This document shows, in pieces, positions 18,880 through 27,868 of a stretch of 64,000 bases of DNA. Location: positions 62,001 to 126,000 of the forward strand of contig WBOU01000006.1 in the NCBI GenBank assembly GCA_009268125.1, given 5' to 3'. Numbering within the stretch: position 1 is the stretch's first letter; each line of letters begins with the position of its first letter. The DNA is from Chloroflexia bacterium SDU3-3 (GTDB taxonomy: Bacteria > Chloroflexota > Chloroflexia > Chloroflexales > Roseiflexaceae). The notes under the pieces are model-generated. The model was not told the origin of the DNA. It did no database searches and saw only the letters and a program-made list of their open reading frames with translations. A program made the position numbers and the translations under genes.

Positions 18880-20612
18880 TAGACAACCTCCTCGTGCGGC
18901 ATGCTGCGCGACTGGCCCAGCGTGATCCAGTTGCTGTCGATCGGGTTGAGCTTGTCCTGCTCGCGGTAGATCGCCACCAGCTCGGCCAGCAGCGGCTCGG
19001 CCTGCCAGCTCGCCACCTGCTGCTGGATGGCCTCGGTCGGCGGCAGCTCGGACACCCGCTCGCTCACCACGCTCACCAGCTGCCCGGCCAGCTGCTCCAG
19101 CAGGCGGGTGTTTTTCGCAAACTGCAGCTCTAGCTCGTCGTCGGGAAGCCCTGCGGCCATGCCGGTGTGCAGATCGACCAGGAACTCCAGTAGCGAGTAG
19201 GGGTCGGCGAAGGTGTCGGTGGCGGGCTGCTGGTCGATGGCGTGCCACTCGCGGAAAAACACCTGCACGCGGGTGTGCAGCTTCCAGCAGCGGTAGATGT
19301 CGCTGAACACGCCGGGGCGATCCGAGAGCTTGCGCAGCGTGTCGTGGAAGTACAGCAGGCCGGGGAAGGCCCAGTAGATGATCGTGTCCCAGACCACCTT
19401 GGCCACCATCACCTGGGCGTTGCCCATCAGCGGGTACTGGTGCTGGTAGGCCGAGAGCCAGACCTCGGCCAGGATGAGGTACAGCTGGTTGTGGATGGAG
19501 AGCCGATCCTCGATCTCCTCACCATCCAGGCTGCGGTTGATCAGGTCGCAGACCAGGCCGTTGCCGATCGCGATCAGGTCGCCGCCCGAGGAGTACAGCG
19601 GGTCGATCGACACCGCCGCCTCGCCGATCAGGCACCAGCGGTCGGTGGAGTAGACCTGCTGGCAGCTGTAGGAGTAGTCCTTCATCACTCGGAAGTCCTG
19701 CAGCTGCTCGCGGTGCTGCTCGACGGCCTCGGCGCACTGCGGCTCGTGGGCGTGCAGCCACTCCAGCGCGCGGTCGAAGCGGTTCATGGCGCTGAAGTCG
19801 TGGATGTCGGCATCCGCCACAATCCCGATGCTGGTCGAGCCAGAGGCCAGCGGGATCATCCAGACCCAGTAGCCGTGGCCCATCAGGTGGTTGGTGCTCA
19901 GCGAGCGCTCGCCGCTGCAGATGCGGTCCTTCCAGGCCTGGTCGTCCGACCAGTCGTTGAGGTCGATCCGGTGGCCGACGCGGAACCAGACCGAGTTGGC
20001 GTGGTGCTCGACCTTCTTGGCCAGGCCCAGCTGGCGCTTCAGCAGCGAGCTGCGCCCGCTGCCATCCACCACCCAGCGCGCCGCGATCTGCTGCTCGTGG
20101 CCGCTCTCGTCGGCGATCCGCACCAAGTGCGTCGCCTGCTCGGGCCGCAGCGCGATCTCCTGCACCTTATGTCCAGCCAAGAAGCTGACGCCCAGGCCCA
20201 CGATCTGCTCGCCGATCGCGTTCTCTAGGCGGCCACGGTCCAGCTGGTAGGATGGCAGCGGGGCCGGCTCGATCTGGCCGTACTCCACGCGGCGGGCGAT
20301 GTCGCGGTTGTCGGCGGTGCTGAAGAACATGCGCAGCCCGAACTTGCGCAGCTGCTGGCTCTCCAGGTGATCTTGGAGGCCCAGCACATCGCGCAGATAG
20401 TAGGCCTGCACCTCCACGCTCGACTCGCCGACCTTGTGGGCGGCCTCGGGCACCGGGTGCGGCTGCTTCTCGATCACCGCGATCGTGATGGCTGGCCGCT
20501 GCTGCTTGAGCTGCAGCGCCAGCGTCAGCCCGGCGATCCCGCCGCCCAGAATCGCCACATCATAGGTCATCGACGCATCCTGCCTATCGGCCCCCTCGTG
20601 GTGATCGGTCAT
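18879..20612 (-). CDS. Flavin-dependent halogenase 2
   Basis: 577 residues, collinear with halogenases 1 and 3 over its whole length. It has GGGIAGLTLALQL, KVGESSVEVQAYYL, the WVWMIP form of WxWxIP and STDRWCLIGEAAVSIDPLYSS. The ATG at 20612 overlaps the TGA of halogenase 3 by 4 bp, and its stop is coupled to halogenase 1. The close resemblance in sequence and gene layout indicates tandem duplication. Distinct regiochemistry or successive halogenation of one chain is the likely reason for three copies, but this cannot be read from the sequence. Confidence 0.9.
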   Translation of the reverse strand: MTDHHEGADRQDASMTYDVAILGGGIAGLTLALQLKQQRPAITIAVIEKQPHPVPEAAHKVGESSVEVQAYYLRDVLGLQDHLESQQLRKFGLRMFFSTADNRDIARRVEYGQIEPAPLPSYQLDRGRLENAIGEQIVGLGVSFLAGHKVQEIALRPEQATHLVRIADESGHEQQIAARWVVDGSGRSSLLKRQLGLAKKVEHHANSVWFRVGHRIDLNDWSDDQAWKDRICSGERSLSTNHLMGHGYWVWMIPLASGSTSIGIVADADIHDFSAMNRFDRALEWLHAHEPQCAEAVEQHREQLQDFRVMKDYSYSCQQVYSTDRWCLIGEAAVSIDPLYSSGGDLIAIGNGLVCDLINRSLDGEEIEDRLSIHNQLYLILAEVWLSAYQHQYPLMGNAQVMVAKVVWDTIIYWAFPGLLYFHDTLRKLSDRPGVFSDIYRCWKLHTRVQVFFREWHAIDQQPATDTFADPYSLLEFLVDLHTGMAAGLPDDELELQFAKNTRLLEQLAGQLVSVVSERVSELPPTEAIQQQVASWQAEPLLAELVAIYREQDKLNPIDSNWITLGQSRSMPHEEVV

Positions 20613-22405
20613 TGGAGAACCTCCTGTCGCTCGCGAAGCTGATACTTCAGGGCGATCCAGCTGCTGTTGATCGGGTGCGCTCGGCTCTCGCGCCGGTAGC
20701 GGGCGATGAGCTCGGCCACATACGGGTCGGTCTGCCAGCGCTGGATCTGGGCCATCGCGCCGGCCTGCTCGGGGTGGTCGGCGGTCTCCTCGATCACCAT
20801 GCTGATGATCTGGCCCGCCAGGCGCTCGAAGAAGCGGACATTCTCGGCGAACTGCGCGTCCAGCTGGGCGGGGGCCAGGCCCGCCGCCATGCCGGTGTGC
20901 AGCTTGGCCATAAACTCCAGCGGGCCGTAGAGATCGACAAAGGCGTCGGTGATCTCGGGCTGGTCGATGGCGTGCCACTCGCGGAAGAAGGCCTGCACCC
21001 GGTTGCTCAGCGTCGAGATCCGCGCGAGGCTGGTGGCCACACCAGGGTTGTCGGCGATGCTGCGGAAGGCGTCGTGGAAGTACAGCAGGCCGAAGACGCC
21101 CCAGTAGAATGCGGTGTCCCAGATGATCTTGGTGATCATGATCTGGGGGTTGTCCATCAGCGTGTACTGCTGCTCGTAGATGCCCAGCCACAGGTTGGCC
21201 AGGTTCAGAAACAGCTTGTCGTGCACCATCGCGCGGGCCTGCACATCCTCGCCGCGCAGCGCGCGGGTGACAAGGTCGCAGACCAGGCCGTTGCTGATGG
21301 CGATCAGGTCGCTGCCCGGCGAGTACAGCGGGTCGAGCGCCACCCCGGCCTCGCCGGTCAGGCACCAGCGGTCGGCGGAATAGGCCTGCTCGCAGCTGTA
21401 CGAGTAGTCCTTCATCACCCGGAAGTCCTGCAGCTGCTCGCGCTGCTGATCGAGGATGGCGGCCAGCTGCGGCTCGCGCTCGCGCAGCCACTCCAGCGCG
21501 CGGTCGAAGCGGTTGAAGCCCTCGAACGGGTGCATCTCGGCGTCGGCCACGATGCCGATGCTGGTCGAGCCAGAGGCCAGGCGGATGATCCAGACCCAGT
21601 AGCCATTGCCCATCAGGTGGTTGGTGCTCAGCGAGCGGTCGCCCATGCTCACGCGGGCCTGCCAGGCCGGGTCGTCGGTCCACTGCTTGATGTCCAGCGG
21701 GTGCGCGATCCGGAACCATGCCGAGTTGGCGTGGTGCCGCACTTTCTTGCCCAGGCCCAGCTGGCGCTTCAGCAGCGAGCTGCGGCCCGTGCTGTCCACC
21801 ACCCAGCGCGCCTCGATCTCCTGCTCCTGCTCGGCCTCGTCGGCAATCTTCAGCAGGTGGGTCTCGCTCTCGGGCCGCAGCGCGATCTGCTTCACCTTGA
21901 AGCCGTGCAGGAAGTCGATGCCCTGCTCGGCGGCGATCCGCTCGCCCAGGGCGTTTTCGAGGCGGCCACGGTCGACCTGGTAGGTGTGCAGCGGCGGGAA
22001 CACCGTCGAGCCAAGCTCCACCCGCCGCGCGATGTCGCGGTTGTCCTCGGCGCTGAAGAACATGCGCAGCCCGAACTTGCGCAGCTGCTGCGACTGCAGG
22101 TGCTCGTCGAAGCCCAGAATGTCGCGCAGGTAGTGCGCCGCGATCTCCACCGTGGACTCGCCCACCTTGTGGGCGGCCTCGGGCACCGGGTGGCGCTGCT
22201 TCTCGATCAGCGCCACCCGGATCGAGGGCCGCTGCAGCTTGAGCTGCAGCGCCAGCGTCAGCCCGGCGATCCCGCCGCCCAGAATCGCCACATCATACGT
22301 GCCCGGCAGGCTGTCCGACGGTGCCTTCTTCCCCTGCAGCTGCGTCAGCAGCTGCGCCCGTTGCTCTGGCGAGAGCGCGGCAATACGATCCCTGAGATCA
22401 CTCAT
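20609..22405 (-). CDS. Flavin-dependent halogenase 3 with altered WxWxIP motif
   Basis: 598 residues. It begins with an extra about 35-residue segment (RDRIAALSPEQRAQLLTQLQ) absent from halogenases 1 and 2 and similar to the start of the thioesterase. The FAD motif GGGIAGLTLAL is intact. The signature reads WVWIIR (270-275): the proline is replaced by Arg275, a change unlike its two neighbours. A TTG three bases upstream is an alternative start; the ATG at 22405 is used here. It is the first of the three halogenase genes in transcription order, about 120 bp downstream of the GMC oxidase gene. Confidence 0.88.
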   Translation of the reverse strand: MSDLRDRIAALSPEQRAQLLTQLQGKKAPSDSLPGTYDVAILGGGIAGLTLALQLKLQRPSIRVALIEKQRHPVPEAAHKVGESTVEIAAHYLRDILGFDEHLQSQQLRKFGLRMFFSAEDNRDIARRVELGSTVFPPLHTYQVDRGRLENALGERIAAEQGIDFLHGFKVKQIALRPESETHLLKIADEAEQEQEIEARWVVDSTGRSSLLKRQLGLGKKVRHHANSAWFRIAHPLDIKQWTDDPAWQARVSMGDRSLSTNHLMGNGYWVWIIRLASGSTSIGIVADAEMHPFEGFNRFDRALEWLREREPQLAAILDQQREQLQDFRVMKDYSYSCEQAYSADRWCLTGEAGVALDPLYSPGSDLIAISNGLVCDLVTRALRGEDVQARAMVHDKLFLNLANLWLGIYEQQYTLMDNPQIMITKIIWDTAFYWGVFGLLYFHDAFRSIADNPGVATSLARISTLSNRVQAFFREWHAIDQPEITDAFVDLYGPLEFMAKLHTGMAAGLAPAQLDAQFAENVRFFERLAGQIISMVIEETADHPEQAGAMAQIQRWQTDPYVAELIARYRRESRAHPINSSWIALKYQLRERQEVLQ

Positions 22406-22528
22406 CAAGCGCCATCCTTTTTTCCATCACCTGAAGCGTGAAGACCGAGAAGGGCTGAGCTTTCGCTCTGTCGCTCTATCGCTATTGACCATCCAATCGA
22501 AGCTCCCCGACCAGGCCGCCGCGCCCGC

Positions 22529-24583
22529 TCAGATCTGCTGCTTGATCTGCTGGCTGGCCCGGTGCGCCAGGCCCATGATCGAGAGCATCGGGTTGACGCC
22601 CACCGCGCTGGGGAACACGCTGCTGTCGCAGACATACAGCCCCCGCACGCCATGCACCTGCTGCGCGCCATCCACCACCGAGGTGCGCGGGTCGCCGCCC
22701 ATGCGGCATGTGCCCATCTGGTGCGCCGAGAACATGATGATCTGGTTGGGGCCAAGGCCGTGGCGCGCGATCTGGCGGTCGAAGGCCCGCCGCGCCTCCT
22801 GGGAGACCGTGCCGTCTGCCGAGCGCCACAGCGTGGTCGGGCGGTTCTGCAACGAGATCACCCGCTGAGCACCGGCGGCCAGGTGGATCGCGGAGCCTTG
22901 GCGCAGGCCGTGCAGGATGTGCCTGCGGTCGTAGGCCGAGACGGCGTAGTCGATCACCGGGTCGCCCGCCCGATCCAGCCGCACGCGGCCCTCGCCCCGG
23001 TCGCGGGTGAGGATGAGGATCGAGGCCAGATGCGCGGCGCGGGCCATCTCCTCGCGGTAGTTCTGGGCCGAGTACCACGGTGTGGCCATGCCGAACAGGC
23101 CGGGGTGGGTGGGCGCGATCTCCAGCTTGTAGCCGTAGGTTCCATCCAGGTGCGTGAACTGGTCGGAGTAGGCCGACTGCAGCACGCCCTGCCAGGCGTT
23201 CACCCGCTCGGCGTACACGCCCACGCTGATCGCGGTGGGGTGCAGGTGCAGGTGCCGCCCGATGTGCGGGTTCTCCAGCCCCGAGCGCTGCAGCAGCCCG
23301 GGCGACTGCAGCGCGCCTGCGGCCACCACCACCGTGCCCGCGCGGATGTGCAGCTGGTGCTCCTGGCCGGTCTGCGGGTCGCGGGCGGTGGCCCGCACGC
23401 CCACCGCGCGGCCCTGCTCGATCTGCACCTGCTCGGCGCTGCAGCGGATGACCAGCCGCGCGCCGTGGTCGTAGGCGTCCTGCAGGTAGGTCTTCAGCGT
23501 CGACTGGCTGCAGCCGTGTCGGCAGCCGAAGGCGCAGCTGCCGCAGCGCTGCTCGCAGCCCATCGCGTTGCGCGGCACCACACCCACGTGGTAGCCCAGC
23601 GCCGCCGCGCCGTCGGCCAGGTGCTGATTCTGGCGGTTGTGCTGGCTGTTGGCGGTGTTGATGCTGAGCCGCCGCTCGACTGCGGCGAAGCTCTGCTGCA
23701 GGTCGGGGCCAGTGAAGCCGCCCCGCAGGCCCGCCAGCGCATCCCACTCGGCCAGAATGTCATCGGGCGTGCGGAACGAGGTCATCCAGTTCACCACTGT
23801 GCCGCCGCCCAGCGTGCTGCCCGCCATCATAATCAGGCCCAGATCGCTGGTGCTCAGCGCGCCGCGCCGCAGGAACATCTCGGGCATGGCCTGCGACTCG
23901 TGCCAGCTGAAGCTGCCCTCGTGGCTGTAGCCGCCCTTCTCCAGCACGATCACGCGCTTGCCCGCCCGCGCTAGCTCGCCCGCCACCACGCCGCCGCCCG
24001 CGCCCGACCCGATCACCACGGCGTCGGCCTCCAGCACGGTGTCGGCGCGGATGACCAGCGGCTCGATCGGCCTGGGCGCGGCGGGCGGCGCGGGCGGCGC
24101 ATCGTAGCCCAGCACCGCCCAGGCGGGGTTTACCCCCTGCGCATCGAGCGCCGAGTAGTAGATCATGCCCGCCAGCCGCTTGATGCCCTGGTAGCCCTGG
24201 CGGAACGGCGGCAGCGGGCTGTTGGCCAGCGCCAGCAGAAAGCGCTCGCGCCGGGCCTGCGGCATGGCCATGAACGCCTGCGGGCTGCCAGCGAGCGCCA
24301 GCCCCACCGGCGCGGCGGTGAACAGCTTCAGGAACAGTCGCAGGCTGGCGTGGGTCTCGGCGCTCTCGCGCGCCAGCTTCTCGGCCAGCGCCCGGGCGAC
24401 ATCCAGATCGCGCGCGCTGCGCCGGAAGTAGGCCCTGGTCGCCTCGGGGCTGCCCGCGGGCGGCTCAAGCGCGGGCAGCAGAGTGTCGCAGATCGCCTCC
24501 AGCACCGCGAACTCGCCCGCCGAGAGCCAGCCAGCGATGCGCTCGGCCCGCTCATGCGCTCGCGCAGGTGATAGTGTGGCCAT
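22529..24583 (-). CDS. GMC-family FAD-dependent alcohol oxidase (long-chain alcohol oxidase-like)
   Basis: 684 residues. A helical N-terminal extension of about 180 residues (SAGEFAVLEAICDTLLPAL) is typical of long-chain fatty alcohol oxidases. The FAD-binding fold follows with VVIGSGAGGGVVAGELARAG, and the GMC C-terminal domain ends the protein with GTCRMGGDPRTSVVDG and VNPMLSIMGLAHR. A cysteine-rich patch (CEQRCGSCAFGCRHGC, about residue 340) recalls ferredoxin-like clusters in some relatives. It should oxidise a hydroxyl to a carbonyl with O2 or another acceptor. Its place in the same train as the halogenases and PKS suggests tailoring of the polyketide. Confidence 0.88.
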   Translation of the reverse strand: MATLSPARAHERAERIAGWLSAGEFAVLEAICDTLLPALEPPAGSPEATRAYFRRSARDLDVARALAEKLARESAETHASLRLFLKLFTAAPVGLALAGSPQAFMAMPQARRERFLLALANSPLPPFRQGYQGIKRLAGMIYYSALDAQGVNPAWAVLGYDAPPAPPAAPRPIEPLVIRADTVLEADAVVIGSGAGGGVVAGELARAGKRVIVLEKGGYSHEGSFSWHESQAMPEMFLRRGALSTSDLGLIMMAGSTLGGGTVVNWMTSFRTPDDILAEWDALAGLRGGFTGPDLQQSFAAVERRLSINTANSQHNRQNQHLADGAAALGYHVGVVPRNAMGCEQRCGSCAFGCRHGCSQSTLKTYLQDAYDHGARLVIRCSAEQVQIEQGRAVGVRATARDPQTGQEHQLHIRAGTVVVAAGALQSPGLLQRSGLENPHIGRHLHLHPTAISVGVYAERVNAWQGVLQSAYSDQFTHLDGTYGYKLEIAPTHPGLFGMATPWYSAQNYREEMARAAHLASILILTRDRGEGRVRLDRAGDPVIDYAVSAYDRRHILHGLRQGSAIHLAAGAQRVISLQNRPTTLWRSADGTVSQEARRAFDRQIARHGLGPNQIIMFSAHQMGTCRMGGDPRTSVVDGAQQVHGVRGLYVCDSSVFPSAVGVNPMLSIMGLAHRASQQIKQQI

Positions 24584-24619
24584 AGAGCGTGACGCCGCCT
24601 TTCTTCAGTATCGCCCGCG

Positions 24620-25300
24620 CTAGCCGACTGCCGCCACATCCGCCGGGGCCGTGCGCTCGACCGCGCCGCCGTACCACTCCTCGACGATCGCGCGGATCTC
24701 GGCCACGCCCTTGTTCAGGCTGTTCTCGCGCACCTCGCCGGGCCGCGCGGTGCTCTCCGCCAGCACGCCGCGGATGTCGGCGAAGCCCATGAAGCGGAAC
24801 TCGGTCTTGGCCAGCGACACCGCGTGCTCCCAGTCTGGCCCGAACATGCCAAACGACCCGTCGGTGCCGGTGCTGTAGGTGCCGGATGCGGCCACGATCG
24901 CCAGGCCCTTCTTGTCGGTCAGCAGGCCGCGGTAGCCGCCGCGCGGGTGGCGCTCGAAGGTGTCGCCCTGCAGCATCACCGAGTCGAACCAGGCCTTGAC
25001 GGTGGCGGGCATCGAGAAGTTGTACATCGGGAAGGCCACCACGACGATGTCGCTGGACTTCAGCTGCGCCGTCATGCGGTCCATATTGGCCAGCGCCGCC
25101 ACCGGCACGTCGCGCGGGGTCTCGCCGTCGAGGCGGGCGTAGTAGGCTGCGATCGCCGCTGGCGAGAGCAGATCGGGCACATCCTGGCAGAGGTCCAGCT
25201 CCTCCAGCTCGGCGTCGCCGATCGCCTCGCGGAACGCATCAACCAGCCTGCGGGTGAGCGAGCGCGTGTTGGGCAGAAAGTGCACCAGCAGCGTTTTCAT
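24620..25300 (-). CDS. FMN-dependent NADH oxidoreductase (AzoR-like)
   Basis: 226 residues with a flavodoxin-like fold. The diagnostic AzoR segment FPMYNFSMPATVKAWFD lies near residue 92, and the active-site region ASGTYSTGTDG follows. AzoR enzymes bind FMN and reduce quinones or azo compounds with NAD(P)H. In this operon it may protect against quinones or supply reduced flavin to the three halogenases, since no conventional flavin reductase is visible; both ideas are inference. It is 36 bp upstream of the GMC oxidase gene and about 27 bp downstream of DUF1702 copy 5. Confidence 0.9.
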   Translation of the reverse strand: MKTLLVHFLPNTRSLTRRLVDAFREAIGDAELEELDLCQDVPDLLSPAAIAAYYARLDGETPRDVPVAALANMDRMTAQLKSSDIVVVAFPMYNFSMPATVKAWFDSVMLQGDTFERHPRGGYRGLLTDKKGLAIVAASGTYSTGTDGSFGMFGPDWEHAVSLAKTEFRFMGFADIRGVLAESTARPGEVRENSLNKGVAEIRAIVEEWYGGAVERTAPADVAAVG

Positions 25301-25327
25301 AGAATGGCTCCTTTCGTGTGAGGGAAA

Positions 25328-26266
25328 CTATGCGGCGCGGGCGTGGCCCAGCTCGTCGATGCGCGGCGCGAAGGCGGCCTCGATCCGCTCGCGCCAGCTG
25401 CGGTGCTGCGGGGCCAGGCGATCGTCGGGAAGGTCGGCCAGCGCGGCCTGTGCCACCTGGGCGGCATCCTGGGCGGGCATCCCGCAGAACACCTGGCAGG
25501 CCAGCTCGGTGGAGGGCGGCAGGTAGCCCGAGCCGAGCCGCCGCTGCGCGGCCAGCGCGCCCGCCACCGCCAGCTGCGCGCGCTGCGGCCCCGCCGCCGC
25601 CCACAGCTGCTCGCAGCCCTGCGCCCCCGCCGTGCCGCCCGCGTAGGCGCAGGTGAAGCCCACGCCGTTCCACAGGTCGGGCAGGCGCGCGGCGGGGAAG
25701 CCCGCCACGGTCGCGATGATCTGCGCTATATCGCCCCGCCGCGCAAACCAGATCGCGCGGCCCAGGCCCTGGTCAAACATCCGCTGGCCATAGGCCGAGA
25801 GTCCGTCGACCACCGCCTGCTGCTCGATAAAGCGTCGTTGGGCAAAGAACCCACGGAAGAAACCGTAGCCATTCATGATCATCCAGCGGAAAACCAGCTG
25901 ATCCTGCCGGGCCAGGAAGGCCTCGGGCCTGCGGCTGCGCAGCATGGCCAGCGCCATGCCAGCGCCGATGTAGGCCGAGATGGCGTAGGTGTCGGGCAGC
26001 GCGGCCACGTAGGCGGGCAGGCTGCCGCCGCGCGGGCGCAGCACATCGAACACCGCCAGGCCCAGGCCCACGCCCTCGTACGCGAAGCCGCGCCACTCGG
26101 TGTCGATCGCGCCCAGCCGGGCCTCCAGCACCTCGGGGCGGCTGTCCTCCAGCGTCGCGCGCAGGCCATCCATCACCATGGCCATGGGCTTCTTGTCGGG
26201 GTCGCTGATCTTCGGCACCAGGCCCGCGACCGGCCTGCACACCCAGCGGAGCAGTGAAGTCGTCAC
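25328..26266 (-). CDS. DUF1702 family protein, copy 5
   Basis: 312 residues starting at GTG (26266), with GAGGAGGT about 8 nt upstream and a GTGA overlap with copy 6. Motifs are GFAYEGVGLG, YIGAGMALAML, NGYGFFRGFF (Asn and Phe-Arg replace the usual Asp and His-Glu) and QGLGRAIWF. Together with copy 6 it forms a subgroup with Arg at the position where copies 1-3 have Glu. It is the second gene of the minus-strand train. The function is unknown. Confidence 0.87.
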   Translation of the reverse strand: MTTSLLRWVCRPVAGLVPKISDPDKKPMAMVMDGLRATLEDSRPEVLEARLGAIDTEWRGFAYEGVGLGLAVFDVLRPRGGSLPAYVAALPDTYAISAYIGAGMALAMLRSRRPEAFLARQDQLVFRWMIMNGYGFFRGFFAQRRFIEQQAVVDGLSAYGQRMFDQGLGRAIWFARRGDIAQIIATVAGFPAARLPDLWNGVGFTCAYAGGTAGAQGCEQLWAAAGPQRAQLAVAGALAAQRRLGSGYLPPSTELACQVFCGMPAQDAAQVAQAALADLPDDRLAPQHRSWRERIEAAFAPRIDELGHARAA

Positions 26267-27201
26267 AGCAGCACCTCCTCGCGCTGCGGGGCGCTGGCCG
26301 CCAGCAGCACGGCGATCCGCTCGCGCCACACGCCGTGCAGCGGCGCGCTGGTCTCGGGCGGCAGCTCGGCCAGGGCCGCGTTCGCCAGGCCCGCGGCCTG
26401 CTCGGCGGGCAGCCCGCAGAAGGCCAGGCAGGCCCGGTCGGTGTGCGCGGTGATGTGGCCCAGGCCCAGCCGCCGCTTGGCCGCCAGCGCGCTGGCCAGC
26501 GCCAGCTGCGCGCGGTGCTCGCCCGCCAGCTCGCGCAGCCGCGCCAGCGCCTCGGGCGCTATGGCCCGCCCGGCGTAGGCGCAGGCGAACCCCGCGCCGC
26601 TCCACAGGTCGGCCTGCCGCGCCGCAGGGAAGCCCGCGATCGTGCTGGCCACCCGCGCCACATCCTCGCCCCGCGCAAACCACACCCCCCGGCCCAGGCC
26701 CTGGTCGAACACCCGCAGGCCATAGGCCGAAAGCCCCCCCGGCACCCGCTGCAGATCGATGGTAGGGCGCGGCGAGTAGAAGCCCCGGTAGAAGCCGTAG
26801 CCATCCATCACCATCCAGCGGAAGGCCGGGTGCTCCTGCCGCAGCAGAAACGGCTCGACCGCGCGGCTGCGCATCCGCCCCAGCGCCAGGCCCGCGCCGA
26901 TGTAGGTAGGGATGAGGTAGGCATCCTGGATGAAGCGGGTGAACGCCGGAAAGCGCCGCTTCCACGGGCCGAGCGTGTCAAGCACCGTCAGCGCCACCCC
27001 CGCGCCCTCGTAGGCGAAGCCGCGGAAGTCGACATCCACGCCCTCCAGCCGCTCCACTATGCGCTCAAACCGGCTGTCCTCCAGCGTCATCCGAAACCCA
27101 AGCATCACCGTGGCGAACACCTGGTTCTCTGCGCCGGTCCTCTGGGGCAGCGCGCCAAGAATCGATCGGCGGAGCTGCTGGGAAAGCGAAAGACGCACCA
27201 T
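26263..27201 (-). CDS. DUF1702 family protein, copy 6 (first gene of the train)
   Basis: 312 residues from the ATG at 27201, which has AAGGAG 5 nt upstream; an upstream in-frame GTG lacks one. It has GFAYEGAGVA, YIGAGLALGRM, DGYGFYRGFY, QGLGRGVWF and GAGFACAYAG. It is the promoter-proximal gene of the biosynthetic operon, facing the SCP2 gene across about 280 bp. It shares the Arg-type active-motif variant with copy 5, so these two probably differ in function from copies 1-4. Confidence 0.87.
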   Translation of the reverse strand: MVRLSLSQQLRRSILGALPQRTGAENQVFATVMLGFRMTLEDSRFERIVERLEGVDVDFRGFAYEGAGVALTVLDTLGPWKRRFPAFTRFIQDAYLIPTYIGAGLALGRMRSRAVEPFLLRQEHPAFRWMVMDGYGFYRGFYSPRPTIDLQRVPGGLSAYGLRVFDQGLGRGVWFARGEDVARVASTIAGFPAARQADLWSGAGFACAYAGRAIAPEALARLRELAGEHRAQLALASALAAKRRLGLGHITAHTDRACLAFCGLPAEQAAGLANAALAELPPETSAPLHGVWRERIAVLLAASAPQREEVLL

Positions 27202-27360
27202 GTCGCTCCTTGTCACGCCGATGGCGAGACAGATAGGCCCTGGCTAGGGGTGGTAGGACTATTGGGAACACTCAAGCGATGTGCACAGTATAGCCAAGAA
27301 AATACATCTGCCTATCCCACATTTATAGGAGATTGAGAAAAATAATGATGTACGGCGAAG

Positions 27361-27376
27361 TCCTCAGTTCTGAGGA
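27361..27376. promoter_or_regulatory. Palindrome in the divergent promoter region of the cluster
   Basis: TCCTCAG-TT-CTGAGGA is a perfect 7+7 dyad in the roughly 280-bp region between the minus-strand operon (start 27201) and the plus-strand SCP2 gene (start 27479). It is a good candidate operator for a cluster regulator. The surrounding sequence is AT-richer than the genes, as expected for promoters. Confidence 0.5.
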
Positions 27377-27478
27377 TATACATCCGGGGGACAATCACTA
27401 TACTCGTACTCTGAGCCAAACTCACAGCTTATAGCGCACTCCCAGATCGTGTACCTCTACCAAAAGGAGCGACCAGGC

Positions 27479-27802
27479 ATGAAAATCGACGAGCTCTTCG
27501 AGATGCTGCCCGAGAAGTTCAACGCGGCGGCGGCGGTCGGGCTGAACAAGACGCTTCAGTGGAATATCATCGGCGAGGATGCGGGCGTGTGGGCGTTCCA
27601 GATCGCCGATGGCGTGGGCAAGGTGATCGCGGGCGGGGTCGAGCAGCCCGACGCCACCTTCACCGTCACCGCCAAGGACTGGCTGGCGATCGCCGAGGGC
27701 AAGCTCGACTCGATGCGGGCCTTTATGACCGGCAAGCTCAAGGTCAACGGCGACATGTCGCTGGCGCTCAAGGTGCCCGAGTTCTTCCCGGTCAGTTTCT
27801 AG
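27479..27802 (+). CDS. SCP2 sterol-binding domain protein
   Basis: 107 residues, essentially a single SCP2 domain: MKIDELFEMLPEKFNAAAA, then LQWNIIGEDAGVWAFQIADG and FTVTAKDWLAIAEGKLDSM, ending with LKVPEFFPVSF. SCP2 domains form a hydrophobic tunnel that carries lipids or acyl chains. AAAAGGAG about 10 nt upstream supports the ATG at 27479. Placed divergently at the head of the cluster, it could bind the hydrophobic polyketide or its precursor; this is inferred. Confidence 0.85.
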   Translation: MKIDELFEMLPEKFNAAAAVGLNKTLQWNIIGEDAGVWAFQIADGVGKVIAGGVEQPDATFTVTAKDWLAIAEGKLDSMRAFMTGKLKVNGDMSLALKVPEFFPVSF

Positions 27803-27868
27803 CTGGCGCGCAGACCGCCCATCGGTAGGCCCAAGCAACCGCAGCCCATACATGCCAGGAGAAAAACG

